Position numbers and translations under genes: made by a program. From Symsagittifera roscoffensis (lineage: Eukaryota; Xenacoelomorpha; Acoela; Convolutidae), in NCBI RefSeq assembly GCF_963678635.1, contig NC_087068.1, forward strand, positions 30,382,318 to 30,446,317: DNA of 64,000 nucleotides, written 5' to 3'. Below are positions 21,608-34,830 of this stretch, piece by piece. The notes beneath the pieces are model-generated. The model saw only the letters and a program-made list of their open reading frames with translations, was not told where the DNA came from and did not search any database. The number at the start of each line of letters is the position of its first letter. Position 1 is the stretch's first letter.

Positions 21608-23848
21608 AAGCGATGCTTCGTAGTTTTTTCCGAGGGAGACCATTCGTGATGCGCGACAATTTTTAAAACTTCATTTGATATGTTTTGTTTGAAGAGTGCA
21701 ATGCTTCGTGTCGTTTGTAGGTTCACACGGAGCAAAAAAAGTTGCCTCTTGCCGACTCCTCGTTTGAAACTAGAAACCATTCAGTTTCTAACTATTATGA
21801 AAGGCTAGTTAATACAAACTTCAGCGATTTTTTCAGAGCAGTCAGATAAAATGGTAGCCTGACATGCCACTGCATTGCCAGCATTTACGCCTTCATTTGC
21901 ACAGATAAACTTTCAATTTTTTGCACGTTTTTAGTTTTGATTTTTTTTGTAATTACCCCACAATCATATTCAAATAGATAGAATAAAATTTATCTAACTA
22001 ATGCTTCTTTTCAAATGTGCCCCAGTTATAGAGACAAATGAAGTTGATGCAAACGCGTTGTGCATAGAAAAAAGGATAAGTTTGTGCAGCTAAAACCATT
22101 ATAAACGTTCAAACCATTGCCAAGGCTGTGTGCTGCAAGTAAGAATTTAGTATATAGACCTTGTGCTTTTCATACTGTGCTTTTCATGTTATATTTCAGA
22201 CTCTCAAAAAAGGCTGTGTATTTGAGTTTGATGTCGTTTTCAATTTTCAACTTTTTAACTAGCTCTATGCGACTGACTTCCCATAGCATCAGAAAAATTT
22301 TGATGTCCTGAACTGAAATTATATAAAAATTGGATAAATTTTTCTAGAGTTGTAAGGATTTGAGAGTTACCCATTTGACCACTTTGAGAAAATTAACAAC
22401 CGATAAATTTTTCTAAAAATTAACTTTTTATAAATTACTGGTTGGTCGGATTAAGGTCAGTTTGCCATCAAAAATATTTACAAATTTTCGAGATTGTGGA
22501 AAATGGTTTTGAATTCATGTTAACCGGAAAATGCTTGCCTTATTTTGTTCAGATGTCTTTTATTTGATGTTAATCTGTTTGAAATTTCCGCTTAAATTCA
22601 AAAGATCTCCGTAGCTCATCATACTTTCTGAAAGAATTTGCCAAAAAAAAAATTTGAAAACCAAAATCTCGTCCATCCGTTTTGCAAAAATTTATGCATA
22701 GATGCGTCTTTATTGCGTTGCAATGAACCGGTTGCATTCCTCAGTTCTGCCGAGAGCTTTCAGGGTCAAAAGCTTCGAATAACCAGTCATTACTTAAATT
22801 CAAAGTTGTTAAAAACCTTTTAGAGGTCCGCTGACAAAATAACAACAAGCTTCGAACTTATTTCATTACCAGGTCGTTGCAACAGACCAAAATTGATCTC
22901 CGGTTCTCATCTTAATCTTTGCAGCTTATTGGATCACTACACAAGTGATTCGAGGGGTTAATATTGATGCAATGTTTATCTCAACTCTGTATGCTGAAGT
23001 TTCAGTATGTATTATTACCCCAACCTGGTGTCTGGGCTAATAGTTTAGTTTTCGTTGCGAAAGGGGGGTAGGAGGTAGTTGAGTGGTGATTTTGTCCGCT
23101 TTTCGGAAACGGGGCGGTAGGTTCGGCAAAAGCTGTGTATGGCTAGATGTCTTTACACTTGTTGTCAATCAGCGTTTGCATCAGAAGAACTCAACCTTTT
23201 CATACCCTTTGTTCTCTGCCAATTATCAATGATAATGGCCAAATCAATCAAAATTTAATGAATTAGTATAATAAACTAAGCATTGAAGTTGTGTTTGCGG
23301 AGACATTCTCATTTCGAGATGAGTTCTGATTGAGAATCGGATTAAATGATACCAAAGTGGGCTCTTCTGTTGAAAGATCGCGAGACTGAAACGTCTCCGG
23401 CGACTCTTAGGCGCCCGATGCTCTTGTCTTTGTTATTTCAAGTCATAACCCACTTATGTTTATCACACTTTGGGCAAATAGAGTTACATTGTGAGCAACT
23501 TTAGTCTTTATCGGCCTTATCGCAACTATGTTGATCGGCGAGTTTTCAAGGTGTGCGCTCGATAACACGAAAGCCAGTTCCGCATAAAAGCGTTCCTTAT
23601 AATCTATCTATACTTTTTCTTCACAGGAAAAAGGTAATTCCTTTAAAGGTTTGATTTCTTAAAACGAGGAGTTTGTCAAGCTACGAAACTCGAACCTGAG
23701 CTAAACTCATTTAAAGCTGAAATTTTCTCTAAAAATTAAACCCCGCTGTCGTTCAAACACGCGTGGCGAAATCCTACAGAATCCCACGTGAGCGTTTCTT
23801 AAAAGTTTTGTTTGTTATTTATTTATCCAAAATTAAAGCTCACGATTA

Positions 23849-23897
23849 GGCTCGAACCTCGAACCTTTCGATCGCGACTGCACTCTTTTACATTAAC
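23849..23897 (-). repeat. Weak tRNA-like sequence
   Basis: On the minus strand GTTAATGTAAAAGAGTGC is A-box-like, and GGTTCGAGGTTCGAGCC contains two overlapping B-box-like matches. The spacing is too short for a real tRNA; possibly a SINE relic. Confidence 0.25.
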
Positions 23898-25992
23898 GAA
23901 ATTCCCCTTTTTCGACTTAATCATCATCGTCAAATTGGTACAGGAGGAGTTTGACTTCTCAATTCATTATTGGAAGACCAACAATTAAATCTGCAGCTTA
24001 AAACGAGATTGGACAACAAAACCGGGCGCCGGATTGTCGGCAAGGGTCAAGAAGAATGTCGCGTTTGAAATGTATGTTTTGCATCTTTAATGATTAAACT
24101 TGTTTGACGAAATCAAAACCAACAAAGTCGTTACAATTTCAAACAAAGTATCTTAAGAAACGTTTCCTTTTATCAACACTTTAACAAAGAAGAAACTCTT
24201 TCTTCTCAAGTTAGGACCCAAATGTCAAACATCAGGCTGTTAAGAATTCATAATTTTCCAGATTTTGAATAACTTTTCGACTCAAGATGGGCTCATGTTG
24301 GTTCAGGCCATGCATAGCAAAAACTAATTGGAAATGATTCTCTCTTGCTCGAATATCGTGATTAATGAAAAAAAATAGAAATCAAGAAGAAAAAGAGGGA
24401 AGCAATATTCTTATAGATTTTGAAACTGTTTCAAAACAATGACTATTGGCTACAGGTTAAATTATTGTCAGATTTTTTAGGCATATACTGTAATTAGCTT
24501 GGTCGGTGTCGACGCCCGCTCGTCTAGTCCGCTAAGCAAACCCATTTCAAGGAGGCTCGGGGGTGTTTTTTCACCACCAATTGAGTTTATTGGCAAAACA
24601 AACAGCGTCTTTTGAGCGGGACTTTAACCAGATTTACCAGGGCTGTTAGCGAATAAGTTATGGTCCATTAAATAACCCCGAGCATCTAACAAACAGGACA
24701 GTTACTGCGGCCGCCCACCACATAGAATGCCCACAAAGATTTATCAAATCAAAAATTCAGTTTCATATTTTTAAAATATCAAGTTTTGAACCCTCAACTA
24801 AATAACATAAACTGCGCGAAAAAACTTGTAATTTCCAAAATGTCAAGATTTAAGACAAATTATGAAAAAATAGCATAAATAGCTATCCAAATATTGAAAT
24901 ATTTTAAAATTATTTTTATAAACCCGAGTGTGCATTAACTTAACCGAGAAAAGATTCTTAACGCAAGCAGAGCGGCCTTCATTTTATTGTTCTGCTGTTG
25001 TTTTTAGCAGTTGACTTGCTATCGATATAAAAAATCAAGCATTTTTGCTAACTGAGCGTTATGCTAATGAGGAGGCTTTGTGGGCAAGTGACACGACATG
25101 TGATCAACGAGGCATGTACTAGGGCGACGACATTGGACTCTGGCGGACAGCGAAGTGCAAATTAGCCCAGAAGAGAACCCAAATCAGAACAAAAACACTG
25201 GAATGATGACTGCTGGAGCCACTTTACTAGCCAGTTGTTTTCCCACTGTAATATCGCCCATTTATCAGGGGTATATTCAATAAACCGAAGGGTCTTTTAA
25301 CAGAAAACAACCAATATGCGAATGATAAGCGTTGCTTTATACCGCAGATCGCAAAACAAAGCCAAAACTGAAAAAAAATCATCCTTTTTCGATTGGTTGT
25401 TTTAAAATACATTTTAGGTTAGTCGATATTTATGATAATTGAGCAGCCACACACTCCATTTCCCCGTAGCCTTCAAGGATTCCCCCTCCCTCTGAGGGCT
25501 AGTAGCGGGTAAACAGATCAGAGACGGGTCTAGTTATGTCCCGTTACAACTTTGTTTATACTGACAGTGTGAATAATATTTCGCAATGGTTTAACCCAAA
25601 TTTAATTTAATGCTGTCTAATTTTGTTGTGTCGCATAATAATGTCGCGAATCATAACAAAACTTCGAATTCATTGAAGTTGCGATCAGTTCCTGTTTTTC
25701 ATGATAATATACTCGATCAGAATGTTCGAACTCAAAAGCAATACAACTTTTAACTTTAGGTGTTCAAAAGATTAAAGGGCTCTAAAAAATTTATGAACCA
25801 AGAAAGAATCAAGCTTTTGTTTTGACAAGCAGTAGGGACCGAAGTTTCAGTTGTTTAGTTCCTAATTTACTCCCCTCATTGCATCCATCTCTTCTGTGAT
25901 ATCAGAGGAGTGTCAATTTTTTTGTCAGCGGGTTTTGTAAATATTTCAAAAAAATTTCGCTCCCACTAAAAATTATCTGGCTTTCCTATTAG

Positions 25993-26079
25993 AGCCCCCC
26001 AGTAATATATAGCCCCTCCATAACAATAAACTCTTAGTGGGAAGGGGACTATAACTTTTCGTTTCCAGCCTGGGGGGCT
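25993..26079. repeat. Inverted repeat with C-rich and G-rich arms
   Basis: AGCCCCCCAG at 25,993-26,002 and CTGGGGGGCT at 26,070-26,079 are perfect complements. Inner parts (ATAGCCCCT and AGGGGACTAT) pair as well, giving a hairpin of about 87 bases. Confidence 0.6.
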
Positions 26080-26244
26080 ATTATGGTAAGACACCAAAGG
26101 TAATTACATTGTCCCCCAGGACGCCTTTAAGAACATTTCAGGAGTGTTCGGTCAAAAATGGATGTCCTTAAGTAGTATCAGAGAAACTCAAAGCTCATAA
26201 GTTTTACAAATAAGGAGAAGCTTAGATAGTTGAAAAAAAAACAA

Positions 26245-26805
26245 GGATCGCCAGTTACTGTGCAAAAAGCAGAGAATGTTCCGACATAGTCTTTAAAAAA
26301 CTACAAGAAAAAATGTTTTATTTTTCTTCAAATTAGTGTAGTTTTTCTGCGTGGTGTGATGAAGTGATCTGACGTACAACTATAATTTGGGAACAATCGA
26401 CAGTCATAGTATTAAAGGCTAGCAGAACAACAGTTTTTGAAGAAAAATGATCAGAAAAACAGAAAAAAAAATTAATTTAAAAAATTTTATAAAAAAGTTT
26501 ATGATTCCCAAAATGGCATTAAAAATCTTCCAAAATTTATTTTGCTCGTGTAAATCTAAAATAGAGCATAAATAAGCTATTGTAAACGGCCAAGATTAAG
26601 CATAAATGAGCGTGCTCGCCAGCTTTACTCGCTCGAAATTAGACGAAAAATAAAAAAATTCAAATCGGTTTTGCTTGACACTGGGAAATTTTTTTTCAAA
26701 ATTTTTTGAAACTCGTTCGAATCACGACTGAAAAGACTTTGAAAGGATATATCATTCCCTTATCTCCAAATATTTTTGTTGTAGCTGATTGTGCATGGAA
26801 AACGA
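26245..26805 (-). repeat. Dispersed repeat family D, inverted copy
   Basis: Similar by eye to 32,338-33,060 in the same orientation. Both have GTTGCTGTGCA- or GTTACTGTGCA-type starts, a GTGTGAT-AA/GAAG-GATC-GACG block and a CGACAGTCA block. The right end carries the inverted head of family D (TGTAGCTGATTGTGCATGG). Confidence 0.45.
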
Positions 26806-27039
26806 AAAAAAAAACTAAAACACCCGAATACAAAGTTCTTTATTTTTCCTCTTTTTTTAAATAGTTTGTTATTTAAAATTTGCAAAGCAACCATGGGTAA
26901 ACTTTCATTAGACATGTTTGTCTATTATCTATCCTTTCCTTTTCGTCTATGTATTAATTGTGATCGATGTTAAAAATTAAAATATATTCACATTTATGGA
27001 GAAATAATTTTTTTTTCTTACTTTCTTTTTTTCTTTCTA

Positions 27040-27530
27040 AAAATCATAAATAATGACTGCATTCAGTTACCACATTTAGTCATTGGAATGGGCCGAGTGA
27101 TATAACATTTTACCGCCTTTTTAGTCATGAAACAATTTTCCAAAAAGTTTACTCAGTGTCGAGAAAATGCGGTCTATTTCGAGCGAATGAAGCAAATATA
27201 GTAGGCTTTATACGCGTACACTAAGCTTATGATAGTAGTCTTAAAAACCAAGATAAACAGTGAAACTCAATTCTACTCCATTATATCTAATTTTGAAATT
27301 TTGAGCGCCTTGTTAAGCATAAAGTTCCAAAATTCAAAAAACGTTCTGCAAAAAAAAACTATTTTTTAAATTGTTTTGTAAGTTTTTTCAAAATTTTTTC
27401 CATGCTATGAATAAATTTGTTAACACATCGTCTTTTTCCTTTCAGATCTTTTCATCACTCCAAAAAAACACAAATTGAAAAAAAAAACAGTTTTTTTTAT
27501 GACCGGGGAACATTGTGCTACTTGCTCTTA
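27040..27530 (+). repeat. Dispersed repeat family D, forward copy
   Basis: The head is GGAATGGGCCGAGTGATATA near 27,084, and the tail GGGGAACATTGTGCTACTTG is near 27,505. A further tail-like motif occurs near 27,635, and an inverted one (AGTAGCACAAAATGTTCC) near 27,751. Confidence 0.45.
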
Positions 27531-28884
27531 TAATTAAAATATGCTCAATTCATTTTTTTTCGAAATATTTATATTCGTCTCCAAAATTTTCATTTTAATT
27601 CTCTTTTATTCCCAAAGGAACGGTGATCAAACATGTTGTGCTACTTGCACTTTGTTTAACCTTGTTAAACTTATTTACTATTTGCCCTCAAACACCTGTT
27701 GATTGAGTTATACTTTGCGTTGCGGAAATTTTTTGTTATCACATCAAGCAAGTAGCACAAAATGTTCCATGATTTGAGTATAACAACCCAAACGCAAAGG
27801 AAACAAACGAGAAGATTTTTTTTCACATAATTGTCAGTCTTTGTTTCTCAGTTATTGTCCTTGTTGACTTTGTTTTCGTAAAAATGGATATACCAGGTCA
27901 AAAACTGCAAGAATGTAATATAGCTAAATTATGTTGAAGTGCAGTAGAATTCAGTTGAGACAGCGGAAATTTGGTAGAATTTAGTTGAAAGCTGAGGCGT
28001 ACTGAGGTAGTTCATGAAATCTAAAGCACAGCTGGAAGTGCTTTAGAATCTTACCACACTGGGCCCCGTCACGCTTTTCTCGAAGTAGTCGTCAGAATCG
28101 GGAAGAACACCCTATGCCACAGCTTCTTCCCCTCACTTAATGAAGTTGTCGGAACCACAATAATCAACAGAGGCGAAGCTGCGCTTCGCAAACAGAAGCA
28201 ACAAATCTCAAACTGGAGCGAAAAAAAAAGCAAAAGAGAAATTATACTGAATTAAAAAAAAAAGTCAGTCAGAATAACAAACAAAACTCAGAACGCAGAT
28301 GTTGAACAGGTTTCGCAGCCGAAAATCGCCCTACGCCAACCTGTTTTATATTACATCAATAAGTTTTGTTGTTAGTTTAAATTTCATCTAAGGTAATTCC
28401 AATTAGTTGTGCGATGTTATTTCATTTGTTCTCCCTGTTCTTAAGCAAAAGAGAAAAGTTACAGTTTGCAGAAAAAATAACCCCTGTATGGATCCTTGGG
28501 AGTAGCCACAAACGTCTTAAATAAATTTTGGTTGGTTATTTGAAGGCTCACTTTGTTCTGTTTTCAGAAAATTTGTTAAAAAATTTTAATGGTTGCAGTA
28601 AAATTTATGAATCGGAAGCTCTTATTCAGAGGCACAATTTTCAATAAAACAGTTTTTGATCATCAACCTTTTTATCATAAAACGTAAATAAAATTACGTT
28701 TCAGTAATCAAACAGCAGCGCTTTCAAAAACTCTTCAGACTGTCACCTGAAAACTTGAATGTTACCTTCCAGCGTTAAAGAGCGTATACTGACAATTTTG
28801 CATGCATCAGAACAACGTTTGCTGGCAGTTAAGCCATAGAAAAACAAACTTAACCAAAGAGTGGTACAAAATAATGACTCTCGG
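27531..28884 (+). other. Non-coding region with repeat fragments
   Basis: Contains the extra family-D tail motifs near 27,635 and 27,751 and a short fragment matching the start of repeat family G (GAGGCGAAGCTGCGCTTCGC, near 28,170). No gene was seen. Confidence 0.4.
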
Positions 28885-29645
28885 GCCATAGACAAAAATG
28901 CTACACATACAGGTCCATACGATTTCTCTATGAAAAAATGCTAGTCATGCAGTTCCCATACTATGGGAACTATATGACTAGATTTTTGTAAAACAAAAAA
29001 AAAACAATTTTTATTGAGAAGAAAGATAAATTAAGTTTTTTTTAAAGCTCATAAAACTAGTCAGTTATCATACGTTGATCTCCAAACTTGTTGAAACAGA
29101 GAAAAAACTCAAAATTGTCTTTTTTCTTGAAAAAATGCTAGTCATACATTTTCCATATTACGGGAACTGTATGACTAGAATTTTTTGAAAAAAAAAATTG
29201 TATTGAGAAAACAAAAAAAGTTAAGTTAGTCAGGAAGCTCATAAAACTAGTCAGTGGTAAAAAAATAATCTCCAAACTTGTTGAAATAGACGAAAAAAAA
29301 TTAAGACAATGAATTGTTTTTTCTAAATTCCAAAAATGTTAGTCATACAGTTTCCATACTATGGGCATACTATGGGAACTTTATGACTAGCATTTTTTAA
29401 AACAAAAAATTCGCATTGAGAAATCAAAAAGAAGTTAAGTTAGTTACGAATCTCATAAAACTAGTCAGCTGTCACACGTTAATCACCGAACTTGTTGAAG
29501 CAGACAAAAAAATTCAAAAAAATGTCTTTTTTCTTGAAAAAACGCTAGTCATACAGTTTTCATACTATGGGAACTGTATGACTCGAATTTTTGACAAAAA
29601 AAAACAATTTGTATTGAGAAAACAAAAAACGTTAAGTTAGTTAGG
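28885..29645. repeat. Tandem array of about 200-bp units, each with a long palindrome
   Basis: Near-perfect palindromes with about 20-bp arms centred on CCATACTATGG-like cores start at 28,941, 29,138, 29,339 and 29,545, so the period is about 197-206 bases. Between them are conserved stretches with CATAAAACTAGTCAG and CTCCAAACTTGTTGAA. Each palindrome reads CTAGTCATACAGTTCCCATA followed by its complement. No coding frame is supported. Confidence 0.85.
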
Positions 29646-29888
29646 AAGTTTTTTAAGTATTTTCAGGAAAATAAATACTCTTTTAGGTATTTTAGGCATA
29701 TCTCAATAAGACTAGGAAACTCAGCTTTCCCCTGAGCCGCGAAGAATTTCCTACAGAAAACGCAAATCTGTTAGTTTTCTCAGGTTTGTCTCAGCAGTTC
29801 TGAGATTGCACGATTACAAGTTTGTGTATAGATTTAAATTTATAGCTCAATTAGATTTTTCTATTCAATTTTTTAGGATTGGGAAAAC

Positions 29889-30155
29889 GCTAGTCATACA
29901 GTTCCCATTTATGGCCATACAGTTTCATTATGGGTAAGTTCTAGTCATACAGTTCCTACTTTTGGCCATACAGTTTCATTATGGGAAAATGCTAGTCATG
30001 CAGTTCCCATTTACGGCCATACAGTTTTATTATGGGAAAATGTTAGTCATACAGTTCCATAGTATAGAAAAAATGTTAGTCATCGATTTTTATGCACTTT
30101 TTTAAACGTATGAACTGTATGGGAAACTGTATGGGAATTGCATGACTAGCATTTT
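29889..30155. repeat. Short-period array of the same palindrome half-sites
   Basis: Units beginning CTAGTCATACAGTTCC (or TTAGTCATACAGTTCC) start at 29,889, 29,941, 29,992 and 30,043, a period of about 52 bases, each with GGCCATACAGTTT-ATTATGGG. The array ends with the inverted half-site (GAATTGCATGACTAGCA, 30,135-30,151). It is clearly related to the preceding 200-bp array. Confidence 0.8.
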
Positions 30156-30949
30156 TTGTCATCCCGGGCTAATTAGTGCAAAACTTGCTATTTAATTTCA
30201 TTGTTGTCAACTTTCATTTTTATGTAAATTGTTCCCAGTTTAGAGTTTGCTAAATTCTTGTATTTTTTCAACAAAAGCAATTACTAAACATTTTTATCAG
30301 TGCAAGAAAACGTCACTTTTTGGATTTGTGAGACAAAAGTTTTGCAAGTATACAAAACATAAAGAAACGAAATTTTCTCTTTTTTTTGAAAATAGTGCCC
30401 AAAAATAACTTTTGTTAAAAACCTGTTTGTCTCATATCAAAAAACATGTTTGGCTTTTGTAAAAAAATTGTTTGGCTCATCAATTTCTTCATTTAAACAA
30501 GAACTGGATGTTTTATTGCACTTTCGACTTGCCCTAGATAGCTCTAGGTCTTAAAACCTCTGTAGAAGCCCTGAATTCGAACTCAAGTTCGTCCAATAAT
30601 ACTGGCTAGAAAAAGCTCAAATCGCTGTAAACCGTGGGAAAAAAGAAAATCTCAAAAAATGCGCGTAGGCAATTCTTCAAACCCTTGAAAAAAGGTGACT
30701 TAAAAAAACTGTAGGTAGCTAATTAAAAGCATCGTGATTATCAATTGTGAACAGGGGTGGATCTAGGATTTTTTTTAGGTCGACGAAATTGATTTTCCGT
30801 GCTCTCCTAAAGCACTAAAAATAAGCTGTTTTGGTCGATTTTCTGCGCCGCAGTCAAATTTTTGAAAACTTTTGGGCACTTTTTCGAAATTGCGTTTTTT
30901 ACCCTTGCAAATGATGTTTTTTCACTAGGCATTCTTTAGTTTTCTACCT
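30156..30949 (+). other. Non-coding, nothing identified
   Basis: AT-rich sequence with no supported frame and no repeat that I could match elsewhere in the window. Confidence 0.4.
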
Positions 30950-31230
30950 TTTATCTATGCAAACTCAGATACCACAATAAGTAAGATGGGTCGAGTGAGA
31001 TATGGTAAAACTATCTTCAATCCAAGGGAACCTATGTTGAAGATAATCAAAAAACCGATGACGTAGCTGTGAAAAACTTTAGTTTTAGTAGATATTGCTT
31101 AACCTGCAGCAACTATTTATCAACACTAAACATTCATCTTTCTTTGCCTTCGCTTGTTTAGAAGTTTGTCGCCAAATTCAAAAACTCAAAATGTCCGGTT
31201 GCTGTGCAGTTGAAATTGCAATGATGCCTA
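30950..31230 (+). repeat. Family D head and a linked motif
   Basis: TCAGATACCACAATAAGTAA and GATGGGTCGAGTGAGATATG match the family D head. CCGGTTGCTGTGCAG at about 31,195 matches the left end of the copy at 32,338, so two fragments may adjoin here. Confidence 0.4.
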
Positions 31231-32337
31231 GTCAATCTTCATAAAAAATCTACTTATCTTTGAGCTTTTTACTTCGCATAGGCTAGCGCTACTTTCCGCT
31301 CTTTTTTAAAGTGTCTCTCATTTTGCAATTTAGAATACACTGAAGGCTATTTTCAATCAAAGCAAAAATTTTTGCTCTTTTGTTTACAATTTTGTAAAAG
31401 CGGAAAATTCATATGTAGCTGAAAAAAGACAGCATAAGCTGAATAAACCATTAAGTATTACGCAATTGTTTCGGGAAAAAAGACTGGATAAAAAATTTAG
31501 AAATAAATCACACACTGAGGCAAAACAACAAAAGGATCAATCATTGTAGAAGGAAGACTCTGTGTTCATAAGAGTCCAATCGGCGCATTTATTATCACAA
31601 CTCCCCCTTACGAAAACACATCTATTGTAATAATAGGTGAATAATTGATAGGGAAAACTTGTTAAATACAAAAATGATTTGTGTTTCAAAATAACCAGAA
31701 TCGATCATAAATCGAGCAAGGAGGTTTGCAATTCACAATACGGTCTATCAGACAAAACATGCTTACATTTGCCAATGATAGTAGTCAAATTGATAGGTCA
31801 AAATTTTTTTTTATAGAAAGATGTATTTTTTAAACGAAAGCAAACATAGAAAACTGGAAAATTGTGACCGAAAACAGGAAATTGAAAACTCAACTTTTTT
31901 ATTACAGCGAACGAAATACTAGATTTAGGGCCATTCAATTTCAAGAAATTTTTATAATTGTCCATATTTAAACAAGGGTAAGGAAACAACCCTACTTCAA
32001 TATCAACTTGTATTTTTTAGTTTGCTGGTAATTAAAGTTACTTTGTAAGTTTAAACAAAAACATACAATCCAAAAGCTCCATCAGTACATTCTGTAGAAC
32101 TTCCGAGAATTAAAACTATGAAATCGGGTTTTAGGAGAAAAATGTTAAGCTAAGGCGAAAAGTAAGTTAAGATTCAACATTAGCGCGGAATCAGATTAAG
32201 ATTCAGAATCAGTCCAACTAATTTTACACTTTTATATGTTACCGTTTCGATTTTCTGTAAAAACGGCTAATAAAGGGAAACAGCAAAACATAAAATATGC
32301 CTTAAAACAAAATTAGCTTCTTCAAAAAGTAACAAAG
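31231..32337 (+). other. Non-coding, nothing identified
   Basis: About 1.1 kb of AT-rich sequence without a supported gene or clear repeat. Confidence 0.4.
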
Positions 32338-33060
32338 ATGGCCGGTTGCTGTGCAAATAGCTAAGAATGCGACGACCATACTAAAAAAAAGACATGTAAA
32401 AGGTTGGTTGTTTTTGTTTCAAATTAGGCGTTTTTTGTGCGCGGTGTGATAAAGAGATCAGACGAAAGCCTAGAATTTAGAAAAATTCGACAGTCACAGT
32501 AACATAGAAAACTTTGGCAACAGTTTTTGACAAAAAATGACAGAAAAATTAAAGAAAACTATCAACATCGAACCAAAACTAAAAAAAGTCTAATTTTTTT
32601 GGAACATTTTTTGGAATTCTCAAGTTTTTATTCCCAAAAACTTCGAAAAATGAAAAAATAAAAAAAAACTTCGAAAAATAATTGTTTTGGATTAAAACAA
32701 AAGTTTCGCCGCTTATCCTACTATGCTAAGCCTGCCTGCTCGCTTGCTTATCTTTCTCGAAATTGAACTGAAACTCAATAATTTTAAACCAGTTTTTTCG
32801 ACACTTGTAAACTTTTTGAAATTTTTTAATTGAGTTATATATTACGCCGCCATTCAATCCAATGCTTATATGTGCTATATGATTTGCTAGACAAAAACAA
32901 AAAAGCCTGCTCGCTCACTATATTCGTTCGAAAATAAACCAAAAATTTTACCCGGTTTTTTCTCGACCTTGAAAAAATGTTTTGATGGTATATCAGTCGA
33001 CTCATTCCGTTGATTGTTTGTGGTACCTGATTTTGAGTGGAAAAAAACTTTACACTAAGC
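32338..33060 (-). repeat. Dispersed repeat family D, long inverted copy
   Basis: Matches 26,245-26,805 in block order. Its right end (CATTCCGTTGATTGTTTGTG, near 33,008) is the reverse complement of the head at 13,108-13,160, including the CAGGTACCACA motif. Confidence 0.5.
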
Positions 33061-33769
33061 GGAACAAAAAAAAAGTGAATTATAAAATTTGAGTCAAGTG
33101 GGCAATAATTAGGACTAATAAGCTTGCCTCGATTTCAAATCAGCAATTCAATATATTTGAATTTAAAAAAAATTGGCAGACAATATAGATAAGTGCTTCA
33201 AAGCGCGAGTAATTAACCTCAAACCCTTCAAAATTTTATTATTATTAATCAGTGGCTATATCGTTCTTTCCATTACGACATCGTAGCGAAATCATATATT
33301 CGCATGTGTATAGAAATGTTCCCAAAATCTAATATAACTATAAATTTTGCACTAAAATGAGCGACTTACGTAGCAAAAAAACTCAACTCATAATCACACG
33401 CGCATGGTGGCTTATGTAACAAAAACATATACTAAGTACTATTTGTGACAACACAAAATAGCCAATTGCGATAACAAATATCATATCGACAACATATATT
33501 GTAGCAGAACATTTAAACAAAAACTTCATCATAAATATTTTTACCGTAACTTTTCAAAATTACTTTTTTCTGACAAGGGTAGGAATTTAAAAAGTACAGC
33601 TCTAAAAAATAACTTGTATCAAACCTATTATGCTTAGCTGACGCGTCGAACAACATCGTTTTCTATTTATTTGCTTAGGTTCAAAAATGAGCGGTTTGAG
33701 TAATTGTTTTTTTTGTAAGCTTTTGCATAAAATTTACACGAAAATGATATTTATTTGAAAACGAAAACA
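33061..33769 (+). other. Non-coding, nothing identified
   Basis: AT-rich with no supported gene. Confidence 0.4.
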
Positions 33770-34830
33770 AGCAAGGTTATAAAGAAATCAAACATCGCCA
33801 ACTGACAGTTAGAAAAGTGTCAATGAATACAAGGACACAGGTGAAAATAAATGGCCTTAATACTCTTTATATTTCAAGAAAAATTAATGATTGTCCCTTT
33901 TCTAAAATTAACTCAAATTGAGAAAACTGAAACTTTGAATCAGTAAGCTTTAAGTTTTAACAGCTTACTAGAACCAATTGGAGCATAGTTTTCTTTTTAA
34001 CAAATGTAATTTAACTGATCTTAGATTCAACCAACAGACGGTTAAGAAATTGTCAATGGACTCAAGAGATCGAACATATTGACTGATTTTTAGAAGCATT
34101 TTCAATATTTAATTGAACTAAACCTATTTGAATTTCTTGAACCTACTGCTAGAAAACTGGATCAAAAATGAAACTTTCATTTCGATGAAAAATCAAACTA
34201 TAGCCAACAGTTGGAAAAGAATCAATGAACGCTAGGAAAAAAACTGGCTAATTTTTTTTTCGAAATAAGCGAATTTCAAAATGAACAAAATAAGTTCATT
34301 GAGTTCTTTGAATTTCTAGAAAAATTTATGAACATAAATTTATTGATATTGACACTCAGTTGTAACTTTGCCCAGTTGTAACTTTGAGAAAAGTAAAGCA
34401 ATAGATAAACTTTTTTATTCCGCTGGGAAATCTGAAAACTTCAATCCCTTTTCGAAATAAGAAGTCTATCGTTTTTTTGTGACCGACTTTTAGTTTCGAT
34501 AATGGAGTCTGTTTTGCTTTTAAGAAATGAAACGAAATGAATTTGAGAAAAAGTCAAACCGCGATTTAGGATGTCAGTCAGTTTTTTGCCATTTGCTGGT
34601 TTTGTTCTTAAAGAGCTTAATTTTCCTATTTTAGCAACTGAATTTTGGGTTAGGTTCGAACTTAGAAAAAAATCAGAAGTCAAACTGCAAAAGATCGTAT
34701 TTGGCGCGAACAATGTTGAAGACTTTATCCTGAAAACTAGACGAGACGACCAATTCTTCACTATATTCATTGCCACTTGAAAACTTCTTTTTGTGATGAA
34801 CACTTTCTGATAAAACTAGAGATATTTTTT
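33770..34830 (+). repeat. Repeat family F, first cluster
   Basis: A motif of the form CCAACAGACAGTTGGAAAAG then TCAATGAACGCAAGG occurs in diverged form near 33,800, 34,028 and 34,200, and again at 43,940-45,550. A stretch near 34,470-34,560 (CGATAATGGAGTCTGTTTTGC) matches 45,350-45,420. The motif core CCAAC-AGACA-GTTGG is itself a small hairpin. Confidence 0.55.

Larger units (their letters stand above)
21608..26244 (+). other. Intergenic region, no supported gene
   Basis: About 4.6 kb without a convincing frame. It has a weak tRNA-like sequence at 23,849-23,897 (minus) and an inverted repeat at 25,993-26,079. A G/C-richer stretch at 23,000-25,200 may be regulatory or older repeat; I could not identify it. 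Confidence 0.4.

Noticed and set aside
24480-24560. tRNA-like sequence in the G/C-richer stretch
   Set aside because: Only one weak A-box-like match on the minus strand and no B box.
28885-30155. CRISPR-like array of repeats and spacers
   Set aside because: The spacers are themselves repeated and similar, the units are palindromic, and the context is animal nuclear DNA with introns.
34441-34803. 120-codon minus-strand frame
   Set aside because: Lies in repeat family F, whose second copy at 45 kb does not keep the frame.
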